DNA from: Tardiphaga sp.
Lineage (GTDB): Bacteria; Pseudomonadota; Alphaproteobacteria; Rhizobiales; Xanthobacteraceae
Reading direction: 5' to 3'
Assembly: GCA_030147505.1 (NCBI GenBank)
Contig: JASBVG010000005.1
Coordinates: 42,869 to 106,868 of the forward strand
Length of the DNA: 64,000 nucleotides
Positions within the stretch are counted from its first letter, which is position 1. Each line of letters opens with the position of its first letter. Position numbers and translations under genes: made by a program. Positions 16,870-25,319 of this stretch are shown piece after piece. The notes beneath the pieces are model-generated. The model had not been told where the DNA came from and did no database searches. It saw only the letters and a list, made by a program, of their open reading frames with translations.

Positions 16870-17739
16870 ATGCGCACTATTTTCAGCATCATGACCGACG
16901 CCGTCGCTTACGGGATGGTGCTGTTCATCATTTCCATTGGCCTGTCGATCATGATGGGTCTGATGCGCGTGGTGAATCTTGCTCATGGCGCCTTCGCGAT
17001 GATCGGCGGCTATCTTGCCTCTTATGCGCTCCGCGATCTCGGTGTGCACTATGGCGTCGCCATTCTGATCGCGGTACTAGGCGCCATCGTTGCCTCGATC
17101 CCGTTCGAGCTGCTGCTGTATCGCCGCATCTACCGCAAGGCCGATCCCTTGATACAGGTGCTGATGACTATCGGTATCACTTTCCTTATCATTGGCGTGG
17201 TCAACGGGATCTTCGGTCCCTCGCTGAAGCCGATCCCGCTGCCGCAGACCCTGAGCGGTCCGCTCGATATCGGCTTCCGCATGCTGCCGACGCACCGCGT
17301 CTTCGTCATTGCCTGCGGCATTGTGGTGGCGCTGGCGCTCTGGTTGCTGATCGAGAAGACAGAATTCGGCATCAAGCTGCGTGCGTCCGTCGATCACAGC
17401 GGCATGGCCGATGCGCTCGGCATCCGCACCGAGATCATCTATGCCGCGACCTTCGCCCTCGCCATCGGCCTCGGTGCCTTCGGCGGCGTGGTCGGCGCGG
17501 AAATCCTGCCGATCGAACCCTTCTATGCGCTCCGCTATATGGTGACGTTTCTCGTCGTCGTCTCCGTCGGCGGCGCCGGCTCGATCCTCGGCGCGCTGTC
17601 GGCATCGCTGCTGCTCGGCCTGGCGGACACGACCGGAAAGTATCTCGCGCCGGAATTTGGCGATTTCTTCTTCTATCTGTCGGTGATCGTCATCGTGTTT
17701 CTGTTCCCGCATGGCCTGTTCGGCAAGGCACACGCATGA
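16870..17739 (+). CDS. livH: branched-chain amino acid ABC transporter permease LivH
   Basis: 289 aa, about eight hydrophobic spans. Signature segments SIGLSIMMGLMRVVNLAHGAFAMIGGY near the N-terminus and VVSVGGAGSILGA near the C-terminus identify the LivH half of the LIV permease. ATG at 16870 chosen as the last start before the first membrane segment. Its stop overlaps the livM ATG by four bases. With LivM it forms the inner-membrane channel for the ligand bound by the protein at 13983. Confidence 0.93.
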   Translation: MRTIFSIMTDAVAYGMVLFIISIGLSIMMGLMRVVNLAHGAFAMIGGYLASYALRDLGVHYGVAILIAVLGAIVASIPFELLLYRRIYRKADPLIQVLMTIGITFLIIGVVNGIFGPSLKPIPLPQTLSGPLDIGFRMLPTHRVFVIACGIVVALALWLLIEKTEFGIKLRASVDHSGMADALGIRTEIIYAATFALAIGLGAFGGVVGAEILPIEPFYALRYMVTFLVVVSVGGAGSILGALSASLLLGLADTTGKYLAPEFGDFFFYLSVIVIVFLFPHGLFGKAHA

Positions 17740-18737
17740 GCGAGATCGCTATGACCCATGTTCCGAACAAGCGCAGCGTTCCGTTCGCTCGGGAAGCGGG
17801 TGGCGCGCTCGCTATCATGGTACTCGGCGCCATCGGCTATTTTCTCTATCCGGATGATCTTGCTTTCCTGACGCGCTTGATCGGGATTGCCTTCCTCGTG
17901 CTGTCGCTCGATCTCGTCACCGGCTATTGCGGCGTTGCCACGCTTGGCCATGCCGCACAGTTCGGCGTCGGCGCCTATGCTGCCGGCATCGCCTGTATCC
18001 GTGGCGTCACCGATCCCGTCGCGCTGCTAGCCATCGGTCTCGTGGCCGGCACGGTGATGGGTCTCATCTCGGGTGCTTTGATCACGCGCTTTCGCGGGTT
18101 GCCGCAGCTCGTACTGTCCATCGCGGTCGGTCAACTTGTTGCCAGTCTCGCCAACAAACTCTCGTGGCTCACCGGCGGCAGCGACGGCTTGTCGGGCATC
18201 GCGCCTGGCAAGGTCTTCGGCATCTTCGGCTTCGACATGTATAGCCGCACGGCCTTCCTGTTCTCGCTCGGCGTGCTCGTCATCACTTTCGTCGTTCTCC
18301 AGCGTTTTGTTCGCTCGCCCTTCGGCCTGATGTGTCGTGGTATCAAGGATGACGATCTGCGTGCGAAGATGATCGGCGTCTCGATCTATCCGCGTCTTGT
18401 CGCGATGTATGGCGTCGCCGGTGCGGTTGCGGGTATCGGCGGCGCGCTGACGGCGATTTCGACCGGAGTCGTCGGTCTCGACAGTGTCAGCTTCGAGCGT
18501 TCCGCCGAAGTGCTGGTGATGCTGGTGCTCGGTGGCGCCGGTCACCTGTGGGGGGCGCTGGCCGGCACGGTGATCTTCATGATCTTCGAGCATATCGTAG
18601 CGGCCGCCAACCCATATCACTGGATGACCCTTGTTGGTCTTCTGCTCATCCTCATCGTTGTATTCGCACCTCGCGGTCTGGTCGAGCCGGCGCTGTCGCT
18701 CTGGGCAAAGTTCAAGCGCAGGGAGGGGCTGGCATGA
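17736..18737 (+). CDS. livM: branched-chain amino acid ABC transporter permease LivM
   Basis: 333 aa, about nine to ten membrane spans after a short cytosolic N-terminus (MSEIAMTHVPNKRSVP). The family landmarks VLSLDLVTGYCGVATLGHAAQFGVGAY and SFERSAEVLVMLVLGGAGHLWGALAG are present. Overlaps livH upstream and livG downstream by four bases each (ATGA), so the permease and ATPase genes are translationally coupled. Confidence 0.93.
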   Translation: MSEIAMTHVPNKRSVPFAREAGGALAIMVLGAIGYFLYPDDLAFLTRLIGIAFLVLSLDLVTGYCGVATLGHAAQFGVGAYAAGIACIRGVTDPVALLAIGLVAGTVMGLISGALITRFRGLPQLVLSIAVGQLVASLANKLSWLTGGSDGLSGIAPGKVFGIFGFDMYSRTAFLFSLGVLVITFVVLQRFVRSPFGLMCRGIKDDDLRAKMIGVSIYPRLVAMYGVAGAVAGIGGALTAISTGVVGLDSVSFERSAEVLVMLVLGGAGHLWGALAGTVIFMIFEHIVAAANPYHWMTLVGLLLILIVVFAPRGLVEPALSLWAKFKRREGLA

Positions 18738-19498
18738 CGGATCTCCTCGAAGCGCGCGCTGTCTCCCGCTCTTTCGGCGGTTTGCACGTGACGCGGGACG
18801 TCAATTTCAAGCTCGCCTCCGGCGATCGCGTTGCGCTGATCGGCCCGAATGGCGCGGGCAAGACGACATTGGTGAACCTGATCACCGGTGACATTGCGCC
18901 GAGCGAAGGCCAGTTCTACATGGGTGGTGACGATATCACCCGGCTCAGCATCCCGGAGCGTGTTCGTCGCGGTCTCGTGCGCACGTTCCAGACGACGCGG
19001 CTGTTTGCCAATCTGACCGTCGCCGACAATGTTGCGCTGGCGATCATGCAACGCAGACGCATCAGCCGTCGGTTCTTCTCCAGCTCGACGGAGCTGCCTG
19101 AAGTGAAGGCCGAATGGAACGAGATTCTCGCCCATCTCGGCCTCGACCATCTCGCTTATCGCAAGGTGATCGAACTCGCTTATGGCCAGCAACGTCTGAT
19201 CGAGCTCGCCATCGGTTTGGCGTTACACCCGAAAGTTTTGCTGCTAGACGAGCCGGCGGCCGGTGTGCCGCATGACGAGGCGCCAAAAATCCTCGATGCC
19301 ATCAATCGCCTCCCATCCGACATCGCGGTGCTGATGATCGAGCATGACATGGATCTGGTATTCAAATTCGCCAAGCGCGTGCTGGTGCTGGCCGCCGGTC
19401 GGCTGATCTTTGAAGGATCGCCCACCGAGGTCACCGCCGATCACGAAGTGCGCCGCGCCTATCTCGGGAGCTATGCCGATGCCCGCCACAGCGCTTGA
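18734..19498 (+). CDS. livG: ABC transporter ATP-binding protein LivG
   Basis: 254 aa nucleotide-binding domain. Walker A GPNGAGKTT, Q-loop TFQTTRLF, signature LAYGQQRLIEL (the usual LIV variant of LSGGQ), Walker B LLLDEPAAGVP and switch His in MIEHDMDLVF. The C-terminal extension with the Glu-Pro-rich GSPTEVTADHEVRRAYLG is typical of LivG. One of two ATPases of this transporter. Confidence 0.93.
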   Translation: MTDLLEARAVSRSFGGLHVTRDVNFKLASGDRVALIGPNGAGKTTLVNLITGDIAPSEGQFYMGGDDITRLSIPERVRRGLVRTFQTTRLFANLTVADNVALAIMQRRRISRRFFSSSTELPEVKAEWNEILAHLGLDHLAYRKVIELAYGQQRLIELAIGLALHPKVLLLDEPAAGVPHDEAPKILDAINRLPSDIAVLMIEHDMDLVFKFAKRVLVLAAGRLIFEGSPTEVTADHEVRRAYLGSYADARHSA

Positions 19499-20192
19499 GA
19501 TCCGGAATCTCCGCGCCGGCTACGGGCCGACGCGCATCATCGAAGACATCTCGTTCATCATCAGCGCAGGCGACCGCTTGGCCGTGCTCGGCCGCAATGG
19601 CATGGGCAAGACCACGCTGCTGGCGACCCTAATGGGCCTGACCACTTGCCACGGCGGCGAAATTCGGTTTGGCGATCAGGACATTGCCGGCCGCCGCACG
19701 TCGATGCGTGCCGAACTCGGCATCGGTTATGTGCCGCAGACGCGCGACATCTTCGCTTCGCTGACGGTCGAAGAGAATTTACGCGCCGGGCTCAAGGGGC
19801 GGCCGCTCTCGGCGCTGGATGAAGCCTATGCGATGTTCCCGCGCCTGCGCGAGCGCCGTGGCAATTTCGGCAAGCAGCTCTCCGGCGGTGAACAGCAGAT
19901 GCTGTCCATGGCCCGCACGCTGCTCGGCAAGCCGTCGATCCTGTTACTTGACGAGCCGCTCGAGGGCCTGGCGCCGGTGATCTGCGACGAATTGATGGCC
20001 ATGCTGGTGAAGCTCGCCGCCACCGGCGAGATGACCATCATTCTGGTTGAACAGCAGATCGAACGCGCGCTCGACTTTGCGAACAGCGTCATGGTGATGG
20101 AACGCGGGCGCACGAGCTGGACCGGAACGCCCGAGACGTTGAAGAGCGATCACGGGTTGATCGACCGTCTGGTCGGTGTCGGCATTCATTGA
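19479..20192 (+). CDS. livF: ABC transporter ATP-binding protein LivF
   Basis: 237 aa. Walker A GRNGMGKTT, YVPQTRDIFASLTVEENL (Q-loop region), LSGGEQQMLSMARTLL signature, LLLDEPLEGLAP Walker B, VEQQIERALD H-loop region (the His is replaced by Gln as in most LivF). The ATG at 19479 is preferred over 19473 because GGGAG lies eight bases before it. The gene overlaps livG by 20 bp and closes the island's transporter operon. Confidence 0.93.
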   Translation: MPATALEIRNLRAGYGPTRIIEDISFIISAGDRLAVLGRNGMGKTTLLATLMGLTTCHGGEIRFGDQDIAGRRTSMRAELGIGYVPQTRDIFASLTVEENLRAGLKGRPLSALDEAYAMFPRLRERRGNFGKQLSGGEQQMLSMARTLLGKPSILLLDEPLEGLAPVICDELMAMLVKLAATGEMTIILVEQQIERALDFANSVMVMERGRTSWTGTPETLKSDHGLIDRLVGVGIH

Positions 20193-20223
20193 ACGAGGCC
20201 GGGATAAGGCCCGAGCGAGCGCC

Positions 20224-20445
20224 TCAGGCCGCGAGGTCCCAAAGTTTAGGGCTGCCGCGCAGCACGACGGCGCGGCCAATCGTGGTCAAAGACGGCACAT
20301 CATCCATGATCGCCACCAGGCCCAGCTCGGTCAGTTGGTCGAGCACATAGCCGTTCAGCTTGCCGACGGGGGCGCCGGTGGGGCGTAGCGCCCGCAGCAT
20401 ATCCCATTGGTTGGCGGTGAGCTGAAAATCCGTCTCGGTCGACAT
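20224..20445 (-). CDS. small conserved hypothetical protein (73 aa), winged-helix-like
   Basis: Begins MSTETDFQLTANQWDMLRAL; AGGAC lies a few bases before this ATG, while the longer in-frame start at 20502 lacks a good site. The pattern LTANQWDMLRAL...LDQLTELGLV...LTTIGRAVVLRG looks like a helix-turn-helix plus wing in which 'LTxxGR' ends the wing, as in small MarR-like stand-alone domains. No characterised homologue is recognised. Converges with livF 32 bp away. Confidence 0.7.
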   Translation of the reverse strand: MSTETDFQLTANQWDMLRALRPTGAPVGKLNGYVLDQLTELGLVAIMDDVPSLTTIGRAVVLRGSPKLWDLAA

Positions 20446-20682
20446 GGTGTCCTGCTTCTGGTCGTGGTTCGCGCATCGCGCTCGTTTGATCGCGAACGCC
20501 ACTTACGGAGTTCGCATGAATCTCTTGCGACAGCCTTGCGGCTGAATTTGGAGTGCACCGGTTTATTTGTCGGGTGACGCTCAAGCGCTCATTTTGCGCG
20601 GCTGTCATATCGGCGTGTCACATAAACGCGCTTACTGCGCGCGAATCACGTCGCGCTCATATCTAGAGAAAAGTGGAGCGGC

Positions 20683-21663
20683 GTGCCACCCGTGTTACGA
20701 AATATCATCGAGGTGATGCGCCATCGCCTCACTTTGCGGCTGCTCGGTATCGCCGTCAGCCTTACGATCGCCGTTATTGCGTTTCTGGCCCTGAGCAAGG
20801 CGTTGAAAGGCGTCGATCTGGACAAGGTTCTGGCTGCGATGCGCATGGTCGAACCCATGGCCATCGCATTATCGCTTGTTTTCGTCGCGATCTCCTATGG
20901 CAGCCTCACGCTTTATGACTGGCTGGCGCTGAAGATGATCGGGCGAGGCGATCTGCCTTATCGCATCGCCGCACTGGCGAATTTCACCAGCTATCCGATC
21001 GCCCACGGAACCGGCGCAGTACTGCTGGTGTCGTCGGCGGTGCGTTATCGTATCTACGCACCGCACGGCATCGGGCCTGGCGGTGTCGCCCGCATCTGCT
21101 TCCTCACCGGATTGACGTTCTGGCTCGGAAATCTCACGGCGCTGGCGCTCAGCACGATCCATGCGCCGGAAGCCATCAGCAAGATCGACCAGCTCGCTCC
21201 TGAAGTGAATCGCGGCATCGCTATCGTAATCCTGCTCGGCATTGTCGGTTACGTATTCTGGACTTGGAACGGCACCCGCGCCATTGGTGGCGGCCAGTGG
21301 TCTGTTCCTGTACCGAGCGGCCGCAATGTGTTCCTGCAGATCGGCATCGGCCTTGTTGATCTCGGAGCGGCCGCGCTCTCCATGTACGTGCTGATCCCCG
21401 AAACGATGAATGTCGGTGTCGCCCAGGTGATTGTGGTGTTCATCGCCGCAACGCTGCTCGGCTTTGCCAGTCACGCGCCGGCCGGCATCGGCGTGTTCGA
21501 CGCGACGATCCTGATCGGGCTTGGCGGCGAGCATACGGAGCAGCTTCTTGCGGTGCTGCTGCTGTTCCGCCTGTTCTATCACCTGATCCCGTTTGTTCTC
21601 TCGCTCGCGCTGTTCGGCGCGGTCGAGGCCTATCGGAATGTGGTGAAGCGAAAGACAGCATAG
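20683..21663 (+). CDS. lysylphosphatidylglycerol synthase TM-domain / YbhN-like flippase family membrane protein
   Basis: 326 aa, about eight membrane spans, UPF0104 fold. Recognisable segments are AALANFTSYPIAHGTGA, FLTGLTFWLGN and SHAPAGIGVFDATIL with FRLFYHLIPF, all found in the flippase half of MprF and in stand-alone YbhN/HpnL-like proteins. The cytosolic lysyl-transferase domain of MprF is absent, so it cannot itself lysylate lipids. GTG start with GGAG six bases upstream. Located beside the betaine-lipid genes, which suggests a lipid-handling role; the substrate is not known. Confidence 0.82.
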   Translation: MPPVLRNIIEVMRHRLTLRLLGIAVSLTIAVIAFLALSKALKGVDLDKVLAAMRMVEPMAIALSLVFVAISYGSLTLYDWLALKMIGRGDLPYRIAALANFTSYPIAHGTGAVLLVSSAVRYRIYAPHGIGPGGVARICFLTGLTFWLGNLTALALSTIHAPEAISKIDQLAPEVNRGIAIVILLGIVGYVFWTWNGTRAIGGGQWSVPVPSGRNVFLQIGIGLVDLGAAALSMYVLIPETMNVGVAQVIVVFIAATLLGFASHAPAGIGVFDATILIGLGGEHTEQLLAVLLLFRLFYHLIPFVLSLALFGAVEAYRNVVKRKTA

Positions 21664-21748
21664 AGCGGATCAGCGTAGCGTCATCCGCCGGCCGATGTCA
21701 TTTGGCGAAGAGCGGCAGATTACGTCCTCTGATCCGTCTACGACACGA

Positions 21749-22450
21749 TTACTTCTTTAACGTCAGCACAGCCGACTGCGCATAACCGCGGAACGGGCGC
21801 ATGAAATCGAGTTGCGCGCCGTGGCGCTCGGCGAGGGTGACGAGCGTATCCTGCAGATCGCTGCGTGGCGTCACATCGAACAGTGCGAGCCAGCGCTGCA
21901 GCATGCGGCGCGCGCTCGCAGGCAGGTGTTCCTGATTGCCGAAATCGACGATGTGGAGCTTGCCGCCCGGTTTCAGTCGCGTCACGGCCTCGTCGAGGAC
22001 GCCCTGCCAATCGGGAATCATCGAGAGCGCGTAGGACACCACGATGTGGTCCGGCGCGACGCCGAAGATCTTCATCGGATCGAAATCGGTGGCATCGCCA
22101 TGGGCAACGCGGATGCGGCCGTCGAGTCCATGGCGCTTGATCGAGCTGAGGGCGGTGGTCAGCATTTCCGTCGAGACGTCGATACCGGTGAACCGTGCTG
22201 CCGGATAGCGCCGTGCGGCCTGCACGAGGTTACGGCCGGTGCCGCAGCCGATTTCCAGCACCTGGGCGCCGGCTGCCGGATTGAGTTCGGTGATGAGCTG
22301 ATCGCGGCCGAGCAGGTAGTAGCGGCGGGTGGCGTCATAGATGAAGCGCTGCCAGCGATACATCCGGTTCATGCGATGTGTGGCTTCGTTCGACCAGGAG
22401 ACCTGCGAAGTCGCGCCAGCGGTGGTTTCGGCTTCGGATACGATCGTCAC
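21749..22450 (-). CDS. btaB: BtaB-like S-adenosylmethionine N-methyltransferase (betaine lipid)
   Basis: 233 aa class I methyltransferase: motif I VLEIGCGTGRNL, motif II GIDVSTEML, motif III region VVSYALSMIPDW, LKPGGKLHIVDFGNQ. The N-terminal YRWQRFIYDATRRYYLLGRDQL is characteristic of BtaB, which trimethylates diacylglyceryl-homoserine to DGTS at the membrane. Divergently transcribed from btaA across 176 bp; in Rhodobacter and Sinorhizobium the two are reported as an operon. A 23-bp inverted repeat lies between them. Confidence 0.87.
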   Translation of the reverse strand: MTIVSEAETTAGATSQVSWSNEATHRMNRMYRWQRFIYDATRRYYLLGRDQLITELNPAAGAQVLEIGCGTGRNLVQAARRYPAARFTGIDVSTEMLTTALSSIKRHGLDGRIRVAHGDATDFDPMKIFGVAPDHIVVSYALSMIPDWQGVLDEAVTRLKPGGKLHIVDFGNQEHLPASARRMLQRWLALFDVTPRSDLQDTLVTLAERHGAQLDFMRPFRGYAQSAVLTLKK

Positions 22451-22508
22451 GATGCACCTCGTCGGATGTCGGAATGAATCGAACCCATGTCAGGCGAACA
22501 CGACGACT

Positions 22509-22531
22509 ATGTGACAGTGGGATTGTCACAT
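22509..22531. promoter_or_regulatory. inverted repeat between btaB and btaA
   Basis: Perfect 8-bp arms ATGTGACA (22509-22516) and TGTCACAT (22524-22531) with a 7-bp spacer, 58 bp upstream of btaB and 95 bp upstream of btaA. Good candidate for a dimeric regulator's site. Each arm contains a TGTCAC core like a PhoB half-site, but they are inverted, not direct repeats with the 11-bp period of a true Pho box. Confidence 0.5.
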
Positions 22532-22626
22532 TGAACCGGCGTTATGGAGAAGGTCTGTCGCAAAACTGCAGTCTGCGGTTGATAAAAATTTCAGATTGTC
22601 GATTTGGGGCCGTCAAAAGGACCGAT

Positions 22627-23841
22627 ATGAATACCCAACTGATCGCCGACGCCGTTCGTAACAGCCGCTCCAGCGATGATGCGACGGTCTGGGATTCCTT
22701 GTTCGCTTTCTGGTTCCGCCGGCTCGTCTATACTCAGATCTGGGAAGATCCGGAGGCCGACATGGCGGCGCTTCAGTTGAAGCCGGGTTCGTCGATCGTG
22801 ACCATCTCCAGCGGTGGCTGCAACGCGCTGTCCTATCTCGCGGCGAAGCCGGCGCATGTCTATGCGGTGGATCTCAACGAAGCGCATCTGTCGCTGCTCA
22901 AGCTCAAGCTTGCCGGTCTGCGCGCGCTGCCGAACTATCAGGATTTCTGGGCCTTCTTCGGCGAAGGAAATTCCAAGGCCAATGCTGCGATCTATCGTGA
23001 GCGGCTCCGCCCCTATCTTGACGAGGAAGCGCGGGGATACTGGGACGAGCGCACGTTCTTTGGCATGGGTCGCCCGCGTTACGGCTATTTCACCGATGGT
23101 TTCTATCGTCACGGCGCGCTCGGCCGCTTCATCGGCTTCGGCCACATGATCGCGAAAGTCGCGGGCGTCGATCTCGATACATTGCTGAAAGGCGAGACCG
23201 GCTCACCGGAGCGCAAGCAGGCGCTGGAGAAGCTGCACAGCGTGTTCCATTCCTGGTTCGCCCGCATGCTGACACGCACTCCCGCGCTGGTGTTCAGCCT
23301 TGGCATCCCGCCCCAGCAGCGTACGCTGCTCGCTGGTGACCAGCCGCTCAATGAAGTGCTCTATCAACGCACCATGGCGCTGATCGACGTGCATCCGAAT
23401 GCCAATAACTACTTCGCCTGGCAGGCGCTGAGCCGCAGCTATGTCGGCCCCGGCGATGCTTGCCTGCCGCCCTATCTGCAGCAGAGCCGCTATGCCGATA
23501 CGTCCAGCCGCGCTGCGCTCGTGACGCCGGTGCATGCCAATTTGCGCGTGTTCATCGAAAGCCTGCCGGCGCGCGAGATCGATGCAGTGGTGCTGCTCGA
23601 TTCGCAGGACTGGATGGCGCCAGACGAGATTCGGGCGCTATGGGATGCGATTGATCGTGCCGGCAATGACGGCATCCGGGTGATCTTCCGCACGGCCGGC
23701 GCCGAATCGCCCCTGGAGGACGAGGTGCATGCGCCGCTGCGCCGGACCTGGCAGCGCGATGCCGAACGCAGCGCACTGGGGCATGCGCAGGATCGCTCGG
23801 GCATCTATGGCGGCTTCCACCTGTATACGCGGAAGCAGTGA
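22627..23841 (+). CDS. btaA: BtaA-like diacylglycerol 3-amino-3-carboxypropyltransferase (DUF3419)
   Basis: 404 aa. BtaA moves the 3-amino-3-carboxypropyl group of SAM to diacylglycerol, giving diacylglyceryl-homoserine, the precursor of the betaine lipid DGTS. The family signature is clear: RLVYTQIWEDPEADMAAL, IVTISSGGCNALSYL (SAM loop), VYAVDLNEAHLSLLKLKL, NNYFAWQALSRSY and VLLDSQDWM. Length is close to Rhodobacter BtaA. AAAAGGA precedes the ATG at 22627; the longer open frame upstream crosses the promoter region. Paired with btaB, so the complete two-enzyme path is present. Confidence 0.92.
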   Translation: MNTQLIADAVRNSRSSDDATVWDSLFAFWFRRLVYTQIWEDPEADMAALQLKPGSSIVTISSGGCNALSYLAAKPAHVYAVDLNEAHLSLLKLKLAGLRALPNYQDFWAFFGEGNSKANAAIYRERLRPYLDEEARGYWDERTFFGMGRPRYGYFTDGFYRHGALGRFIGFGHMIAKVAGVDLDTLLKGETGSPERKQALEKLHSVFHSWFARMLTRTPALVFSLGIPPQQRTLLAGDQPLNEVLYQRTMALIDVHPNANNYFAWQALSRSYVGPGDACLPPYLQQSRYADTSSRAALVTPVHANLRVFIESLPAREIDAVVLLDSQDWMAPDEIRALWDAIDRAGNDGIRVIFRTAGAESPLEDEVHAPLRRTWQRDAERSALGHAQDRSGIYGGFHLYTRKQ

Positions 23842-23848
23842 GGCTCCT

Positions 23849-23876
23849 GCCTTCTCCCCGCATGCGGGGAGAAGGC
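23849..23876. terminator. perfect 28-bp palindrome between convergent btaA and livF
   Basis: GCCTTCTCCCCGCA (23849-23862) and its exact complement (23863-23876), followed by CAAAA. Lies 5 bp before the end of the livF gene and 8 bp after btaA, so it probably terminates or protects both transcripts. Also similar to the CCTTCTCCCC repeats seen elsewhere. Confidence 0.65.
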
Positions 23877-23881
23877 AAAAC

Positions 23882-24589
23882 TCAGACGCCCAGATAGATC
23901 TGCTGGATATACTTGTCGCCAGCGATTTCCTGCGCCGTGCCTTCACGCACCGTGCGGCCGTGTTCCAGCACATAGACACGATCTGCGATGCGCAGGGTTG
24001 AGGTGGCATCCTGCTCGACGATCAGGATCGCCGTCCCGTCCCGTCTGATCTGCGCGATCGAATCGAAGATCAAACCTTTCAGACGAGGCGCGATGCCGAC
24101 CGACGGCTCATCGAGCAGCAGTAGTTCGGGACGACCCATCAGAGCGCGACCGATGGCGACCATCTGCTGTTCTCCGCCGGATAGTGTGCTCGATTGCTGC
24201 CACTGGCGTTCGCGCAGCACCGGGAAGAGGGTGAAGACCCGTTCGAGATCGTTGTCAATCTCGGACCTGTTCTTGCGCAGATAGGCGCCGAGCTGCAGGT
24301 TCTTCAGAACCGACAATTCGGAAAACAGCTTTCGCCCTTCCGGACAGTGACAGATGCCCTTGGCCACGACGTTATAAGGCTCGATGGGATGCAGTGAGGC
24401 GTCCTTGAAGTTCAGCGTGCCCTGCGCCGCGATGGAGCGCGAGATCGCCTTGAGCAGGGTCGTCTTGCCCGCGCCATTGGGGCCGAGCACGCCGATCAGC
24501 TCGCCTTTCTCGACCTTGATGGAGACGGATTCGATCGCCAGTGCCTTGCCATAGCTGACCTTGAGATCCTTGACGTCAAGCAGGGACAT
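23882..24589 (-). CDS. livF: ABC transporter ATP-binding protein LivF (second LIV operon)
   Basis: 235 aa. Walker A GPNGAGKTT, CHCPEGRKLFSELSVLKNL, LSGGEQQMVAIGRAL signature, LLLDEPSVGIAP Walker B. The last gene of the leftward operon binding protein - livH - livM - livG - livF. Its start overlaps the end of livG by 14 bp. Low similarity to the LivF at 19479 shows that this is not a recent duplicate. Confidence 0.93.
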   Translation of the reverse strand: MSLLDVKDLKVSYGKALAIESVSIKVEKGELIGVLGPNGAGKTTLLKAISRSIAAQGTLNFKDASLHPIEPYNVVAKGICHCPEGRKLFSELSVLKNLQLGAYLRKNRSEIDNDLERVFTLFPVLRERQWQQSSTLSGGEQQMVAIGRALMGRPELLLLDEPSVGIAPRLKGLIFDSIAQIRRDGTAILIVEQDATSTLRIADRVYVLEHGRTVREGTAQEIAGDKYIQQIYLGV

Positions 24590-25319
24590 GAGCGTCCTCC
24601 GTCTTGCCGATATAGGCCTCGATCACCTTCTCGTTCTTCACGATCTCCTCGGGGGGGCCGACGGCAATGATTTCACCGAAATTCATTGCGATCACGCGCG
24701 ATACCAGCGCCATGAATTCGCGCAGCTTGTGCTCGATCAGCAGGATGGTGAGGTTCTCCTCGCGATGTAGCCGACGGATCAGCTGCGCCAGCTGTTCGAT
24801 CTCGCTGCTGCCGAGGCCGGCGAAGGGCTCGTCGAGCAGCAGCAGGTCCGGTCGGGTGGCCAGTGCGCGAGCAATTTCGAGGCGGCGGAGGTCGCCATAG
24901 GGCAATGTCTCTACCGGCTCCCTGTCGCGGCCGCCAAGGCCGACTTGCGCAAGCAGGTGACGCGCACGCTCCTCCTTGTCCTTGTCGACAGCGGCGCGTG
25001 GCGACATGCAGGCCACCAGCACGTTCTCGAGCAGGTTCATGCCGATGAACGGACGGGTAAGCTGGAAGGTGCGGGCCATGCCGCGATTGACGACCTTGTA
25101 GGGCGCGAGCTCCCGCACCAGTTCGCCATTGAAGTGAATAGTCCCCGATGTCGGTGGCATGAAGCCGGTCAGGATGTTGAACAACGTCGTCTTGCCGGCT
25201 CCATTCGGTCCGAGGATGCCGGTGAAGTCGCCTTTCTTGAGAGTGAAGCTTGCATTCTTCACGGCGGTGAGACCGCCGAAGCGTTTGGTGACGCCATTGA
25301 CTTCAAGAAGATCACTCAT
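24576..25319 (-). CDS. livG: ABC transporter ATP-binding protein LivG (second LIV operon)
   Basis: 247 aa. Walker A GPNGAGKTT, TFQLTRPFIGMNLLENVLVA, signature LPYGDLRRLEIARAL (an Asp where most LivG have Gln or Glu), LLLDEPFAGLGSSE Walker B, IEHKLREFM switch His. ATG at 25319 overlaps the livM stop by four bases. A long open frame continues upstream antisense-free but inside livM in another frame, so the shorter start is taken. Confidence 0.93.
   Translation of the reverse strand: MSDLLEVNGVTKRFGGLTAVKNASFTLKKGDFTGILGPNGAGKTTLFNILTGFMPPTSGTIHFNGELVRELAPYKVVNRGMARTFQLTRPFIGMNLLENVLVACMSPRAAVDKDKEERARHLLAQVGLGGRDREPVETLPYGDLRRLEIARALATRPDLLLLDEPFAGLGSSEIEQLAQLIRRLHREENLTILLIEHKLREFMALVSRVIAMNFGEIIAVGPPEEIVKNEKVIEAYIGKTEDAHVPA

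Noticed and set aside
22451..22626. Pho box between btaB and btaA
   Set aside because: TGTCAC half-sites are present but inverted and not spaced 11 bp as direct repeats, so no PhoB site is claimed.
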